From assembly GCA_023412455.1 (NCBI GenBank), contig JAEYNQ010000280.1, positions 1 through 9,509 on the forward strand: 9,509 nucleotides of DNA. The letters are read 5' to 3'. The stretch is from Bacillota bacterium (GTDB lineage Bacteria > Bacillota > Clostridia > Lachnospirales > Cellulosilyticaceae). The stretch's first letter is position 1, and each line of letters opens with the position of its first letter. Below the pieces are notes generated by a model. That model worked only from the letters and a program-made list of their open reading frames with translations, had not been told where the DNA came from and did not search any database. Positions 7,478 through 9,509 of this stretch are shown here, in pieces. A program made the translations under genes and the position numbers.

Positions 7478-7670
7478 CATAAACTGTGCCCTTTTCTTTC
7501 TCTATCCTGAACTGTCTCCCTTCCTCTTGTCCTTCTCTTTTCATGAACTGTCCCCTCCTTCTTGGTGTCCCTCTCTTTTCATGAACTGTCCCCTCCCTCT
7601 TGGTGTCCCTCTCTTTTCATGAACTGTCCCTTTCTCTTGCCCCTCTCTTTTCATGAACTGTCCCTTTCTC
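7478..7670 (-). repeat. Tandem array of about six GGGACAGTTCATG repeats, ~38-bp period
   Basis: The plus strand carries CATGAACTGTCCC at 7542-7554, 7580-7592, 7618-7630 and 7652-7664, so starts are 38, 38 and 34 bases apart. Two degraded copies lie to the left (CTGAACTGTCTCCC at 7507-7520 and CATAAACTGTGCCC at 7478-7491). A full unit is roughly TCTCTTTT, the motif, then CTCC(T/C)TCTTGGTGTCCC. The four right-hand copies are almost identical, which suggests recent expansion. Spacers are nearly as conserved as the motif, so this is not a CRISPR array. One strand is strongly pyrimidine-rich. The period is not a multiple of three, and the open frames through it look accidental. The array lies between the GNAT gene and a broken gene remnant. 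Confidence 0.88.
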
Positions 7671-7755
7671 TTGTTATGAGAAATTTGTTGAGACATTTAT
7701 GTGGGATGAAGTTGAAGAAGTAATTTATAAATCACCAATTAAAAGGGGATGCTAG
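7657..7755 (+). pseudogene. Orphan 3' remnant of a gene, cut off at the repeat array
   Basis: From just inside the last repeat, one plus-strand frame reads YEKFVETFMWDEVEEVIY then KSPIKRGC and stops at TAG (7753-7755). The acidic/aromatic composition is protein-like and unlike the flanking intergenic DNA. The frame is closed upstream by a TGA in the last repeat unit (7654-7656), and there is no start codon or ribosome binding site, so it cannot be an intact gene. It looks like the C-terminal end of a gene whose 5' part was lost at the junction with the array. The family is not recognised. It could also be a chance open frame of about 30 codons. Confidence 0.45.
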
Positions 7756-7804
7756 TTAGCTGAGGAGTAATTAGGGTACTCTATGACTTATATTTAAAGG
7801 CTGC

Positions 7805-7833
7805 TTGTTAATGTTAGTTACAAAAGTTATAAT
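7805..7833 (+). promoter_or_regulatory. Strong candidate sigma-A promoter of the broken gene at 7857
   Basis: TTGTTA (7805-7810) and the consensus TATAAT (7828-7833) are separated by the ideal 17 bases. The predicted start of transcription is near 7840, just before the AGAGGTG ribosome binding site and the ATG at 7857. The control signals of the pseudogene thus remain intact. Confidence 0.68.
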
Positions 7834-7856
7834 TTATTTACAATAGAGGTGAAATT

Positions 7857-8392
7857 ATGGGAATTAGTGAAAGAGTTGAATTTATACGCATACTGGCAGA
7901 ACGTGTAGGTCCTTTAGGACCATTGAGAACGATTGAATAGAGATCCCTATTTACCCAAAATGGGTATAATACTTTTGACGAAGATACTCTTGATGTACTC
8001 ATGGACCTTTTAATCAACCCACCAAAAGAAAAGGAATTTGGCTATGAGATTCCTGAATTTTTTGATCCTGAACTTAATGATGCATTAGTTGTTTGTGGTA
8101 AAGTATGTACACACACGTTATTTAAGAAAATAGACCTACTTGATTTAAAACCTATACGCTCAAATACAGGCTATGTATTGGGTGGTATTGGTGCTCAGAA
8201 AGGTTTACCCTATTTGACCCTTTCTTGGAAGATAATGACCTATCTGAAGATGATATTCTTGGAATAATAGATGCCGCTAATGAAATGGGTGGAGAGCAGG
8301 CTATGATTATTTTAGAAAAAATGAAGACTCTATATGTTGATAAATTTCCTGAGGCAGAAAAAGAGATTGAAATCTTTTTTAAGCCTATTTAG
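7857..8392 (+). pseudogene. Disrupted gene, unknown helical (HEAT-like?) protein with TAG and frameshift
   Basis: AGAGGTG five bases upstream leads into ATG at 7857 (MGISERVEFIRILAERVGP...). Codon 28 is TAG (7938-7940), yet the same frame continues with convincing protein (RSLFTQNGYNTFDEDTL..., NPPKEKEFGYEIPEFFDPEL...). At 8211-8218 the frame shifts by one. Restoring one T in the short T run (TATTTTGAC for TATTTGAC) gives KGLPY-FDPFLEDNDLSEDD and continues to EIFFKPI and TAG at 8390-8392. The repaired product would have 178 residues, acidic and mostly helical. Segments such as DALVVCGKVCTH and TGYVLGGIGAQKGLPYFDPFL suggest HEAT-like helical pairs, but I do not recognise the family. Promoter, ribosome binding site and terminator are intact, so the damage looks recent unless one lesion is a sequencing error. 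An internal ATG at 8001 could make only a fragment. Confidence 0.8.
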
Positions 8393-8418
8393 TACCAAAT
8401 ACTAGTAAATATAAAGGA

Positions 8419-8435
8419 ATACAACTACGTTGTAT
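8419..8435. repeat. Small perfect inverted repeat after the pseudogene
   Basis: ATACAAC (8419-8425) and GTTGTAT (8429-8435) are perfectly complementary with a 3-base loop, five bases before the terminator stem at 8440. It may add a second hairpin to the convergent termination region. Confidence 0.55.
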
Positions 8436-8439
8436 GCTT

Positions 8440-8466
8440 AAAGGTAGCCCCATATGAGCTACCTTT
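8440..8466. terminator. Bidirectional terminator between convergent genes
   Basis: AAAGGTAGC (8440-8448) and GCTACCTTT (8458-8466) form a perfect 9-bp stem with a 9-base loop. On the plus strand it is followed by TATTTTG and ends the pseudogene transcript. On the minus strand it begins at the stop codon of the DUF4241 gene, overlapping it by one base, and has a weaker tail. Confidence 0.8.
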
Positions 8467-9092
8467 TATTTTGTAATGATTAGAAAATCAGTTATTAAGC
8501 AACATATGTTATCCTTTTTAAATCCCCAATAGGAGGGATATGCGCCATCACCCCATCCAGTAGAAAAAGCAACAATATTATGCTTCTTGCCTGGTAACTT
8601 AATATTTGCAACGGAATAAGTATGTACATAACTTGAAGATAGTGCCTCATCTAACCCTTCATATTGATAGTCATTACCCATTGTTTCAATAAGGTTCCAT
8701 GTATCTTGGTCTAAGAAGCCACCTATTCCACTATCAACCCCATATCCGTAGAATTCATCCCCCTCTAACTTACTTAAATCCTGCCCTTCTAAAAGACATA
8801 ATTCAAACTTATCAGGTTGTTGGTCATTAAAGGCTATCACTGAAAATGCCACTCGCCTGTCTCCATATTCATAGTTGGCAACATATACGGATACAGGATA
8901 CGTACCAGGTTCTACACTTTTATTAAAGGGCTCAAATTCAAAAAAACAACACGGATCACAAGCTATAATCTTTCCTGTTGGCAAATAAATAGTTCCCAAT
9001 TCTTGTTTTTCAATTAAAACCTTGCTACCCTCACTCTCAAAATTTCTTTCCCCATTCAATATTCTCATTAAGATTTCATCATTATTATACAT
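8466..9092 (-). CDS. DUF4241 domain-containing protein
   Basis: A 208-residue protein that I assign to DUF4241 from its recognisable blocks: LPTGKIIACDP (37-47), EPFNKSVEPGTYPVSVYVA (54-72), YGYGVDSGIGGFLD (115-128) and FSTGWGDGAYPSYWGFKKDN (176-195), then CLITDF. The length is normal for the family. No signal peptide or membrane segment is visible, so it should be cytoplasmic. The biochemical function of the family is not known to me; members tend to sit in accessory regions, and an immunity-type role is a guess. GGGGAG six bases before the ATG fixes the start at 9092. The gene converges on the broken gene at 7857-8392 and shares a terminator hairpin with it at its stop codon. An inverted repeat at 9157-9189 lies in its upstream region. 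Confidence 0.88.
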   Translation of the reverse strand: MYNNDEILMRILNGERNFESEGSKVLIEKQELGTIYLPTGKIIACDPCCFFEFEPFNKSVEPGTYPVSVYVANYEYGDRRVAFSVIAFNDQQPDKFELCLLEGQDLSKLEGDEFYGYGVDSGIGGFLDQDTWNLIETMGNDYQYEGLDEALSSSYVHTYSVANIKLPGKKHNIVAFSTGWGDGAYPSYWGFKKDNICCLITDFLIITK

Positions 9093-9432
9093 ATAACTCT
9101 CCCCAAATATTTCATATTAATAATGTCTCTTCTAAATCATAAACTTATAAAGCTAGAATGGTAACTACAAATCATGCTATGTTACCATTTTAACACTAAC
9201 TTACTGTATTAACTACTCTTTACTTCTTACTCTTTATGACAGTATATATTTCTTACACTCCTTAAATACCAGCCGCTACATAATTTGCCATTATTAAGTA
9301 CTTAGAAGTGATAAACCGGATCTATTCCTTACATTTGAAATATATATTCCTAGTTCCCTTTAAAGTTTTTGAAGTGTACCTAAAAAACTTTATTCTTTCT
9401 AAAATATTGAGGGATTATTATAGAAAAAAGAA
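9093..9432. other. Intergenic upstream region of the DUF4241 gene
   Basis: I see no credible gene on either strand. It must hold the promoter of the DUF4241 gene, but I find only weak candidates (for example TTGTAG with a poor -10 17 bases on, overlapping the inverted repeat at 9157-9189). An A/T-rich inverted repeat, TAAAGTTTTT (9361-9370) with AAAAACTTTA (9383-9392), is also present and may be chance. Confidence 0.55.
9157..9189. promoter_or_regulatory. Inverted repeat upstream of the DUF4241 gene, possible operator
   Basis: AATGGTAAC (9157-9165) and GTTACCATT (9181-9189) are perfectly complementary 9-base arms separated by 15 bases, with arm starts 24 bases apart. They lie 65-97 bases before the ATG. 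The spacing could suit a dimeric regulator or a hairpin. On the plus strand a TTTT run overlaps its end, so a weak terminator for a lost plus-strand transcript is an alternative. Confidence 0.45.
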
Positions 9433-9464
9433 AAGGATTGAAGGCTATTTCCCCTCAACCCCTT
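9433..9464 (-). terminator. Intrinsic terminator of a minus-strand gene beyond the right edge
   Basis: On the minus strand, AAGGGGTTGAGGG (9464-9452) pairs with CCTTCAATCCTT (9444-9433) through a 12-bp stem with G-U wobbles and one bulged G. It is followed by TTTTCTTTTTT. It lies ten bases after a possible stop codon at 9474-9476. Confidence 0.68.
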
Positions 9465-9473
9465 GTCTCCTAC

Positions 9474-9509
9474 TTATCTTCTACTTCTATCCCTTAAGTA
9501 TCTATCCTT
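9474..9509 (-). CDS. Possible C-terminal end of a gene entering from the right
   Basis: Reading leftward from the edge, only one minus-strand frame is open. It gives KDRYLRDRSRR and a TAA at 9474-9476, ten bases before an intrinsic terminator on the same strand. The basic tail is plausible but too short to identify. The terminator is the main argument that a gene ends here. Confidence 0.4.
   Translation of the reverse strand, partial: KDRYLRDRSRR

Noticed and set aside
7383..7622. Plus-strand open frame encoding repeated Leu-Ser-Pro and Cys-Pro segments
   Set aside because: It is a translation of the tandem repeat on the non-coding side, has no ribosome binding site, and the 38-bp period shifts the reading frame at each unit.
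7478..7670. CRISPR array
   Set aside because: Spacers between the motif copies are almost as conserved as the motif, the period is uneven (28-38 bp), and no cas gene is present. It is a simple tandem repeat.
8001..8267. Independent 88-residue gene starting at the internal ATG
   Set aside because: It lacks a ribosome binding site and is in frame with the better-supported start at 7857. It ends in out-of-frame residues after the one-base deletion, so it is a fragment of the pseudogene.
9361..9392. A/T-rich inverted repeat TAAAGTTTTT/AAAAACTTTA as a terminator
   Set aside because: The stem is almost all A/T with a 12-base loop, and no gene ends next to it.

Overview
The window is AT-rich DNA with strong AGGAGG-type ribosome binding sites, short intergenic gaps and sigma-A-like promoters. 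This fits a low-GC Firmicute, most likely an anaerobic Clostridia/Lachnospirales fibre degrader. The best lineage clue is an 810-residue GH94 cellobiose phosphorylase whose motifs and length, as I remember them, match those of cellulolytic clostridia such as Clostridium thermocellum. A Cellulosilyticum-like organism is possible, but that is inference.

The left and central part (about 430-7380) is a run of ordinary housekeeping and metabolic genes, all on the minus strand. Reading right to left these are a GNAT acetyltransferase, cellobiose phosphorylase, a small two-helix membrane protein, a Cof-type HAD phosphatase, a second GNAT acetyltransferase and an O-acetylhomoserine sulfhydrylase (MetY). 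Most have their own candidate promoter and several have terminators, so they look like independent transcription units rather than one operon. They do not form one pathway: one phosphorolyses cellobiose in the cytoplasm, one makes homocysteine from sulfide, one probably dephosphorylates small metabolites, and the GNAT substrates are unknown.

A short sequence, GGGACAGTTCATG, recurs in three intergenic places. There are three direct copies at 243-347, a perfect hairpin pair just after the cellobiose phosphorylase gene (4233-4265), and a tandem array with a period of about 38 bp at 7478-7670 in the opposite orientation. This looks like a REP/BIME-like repeat family and is the most interesting non-gene signal.

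The right part (7650-9509) is accessory in character. The tandem array abuts a short orphan 3' coding remnant on the plus strand. Next comes a plus-strand gene that keeps its promoter, ribosome binding site and terminator but carries an in-frame TAG and a one-base deletion. A convergent minus-strand DUF4241 gene follows. The pair resembles an eroding immunity- or toxin-associated locus, but no toxin gene is present. A terminator and a possible C-terminal fragment at the right edge suggest another minus-strand gene beyond the window, and a possible gene start lies at the left edge.
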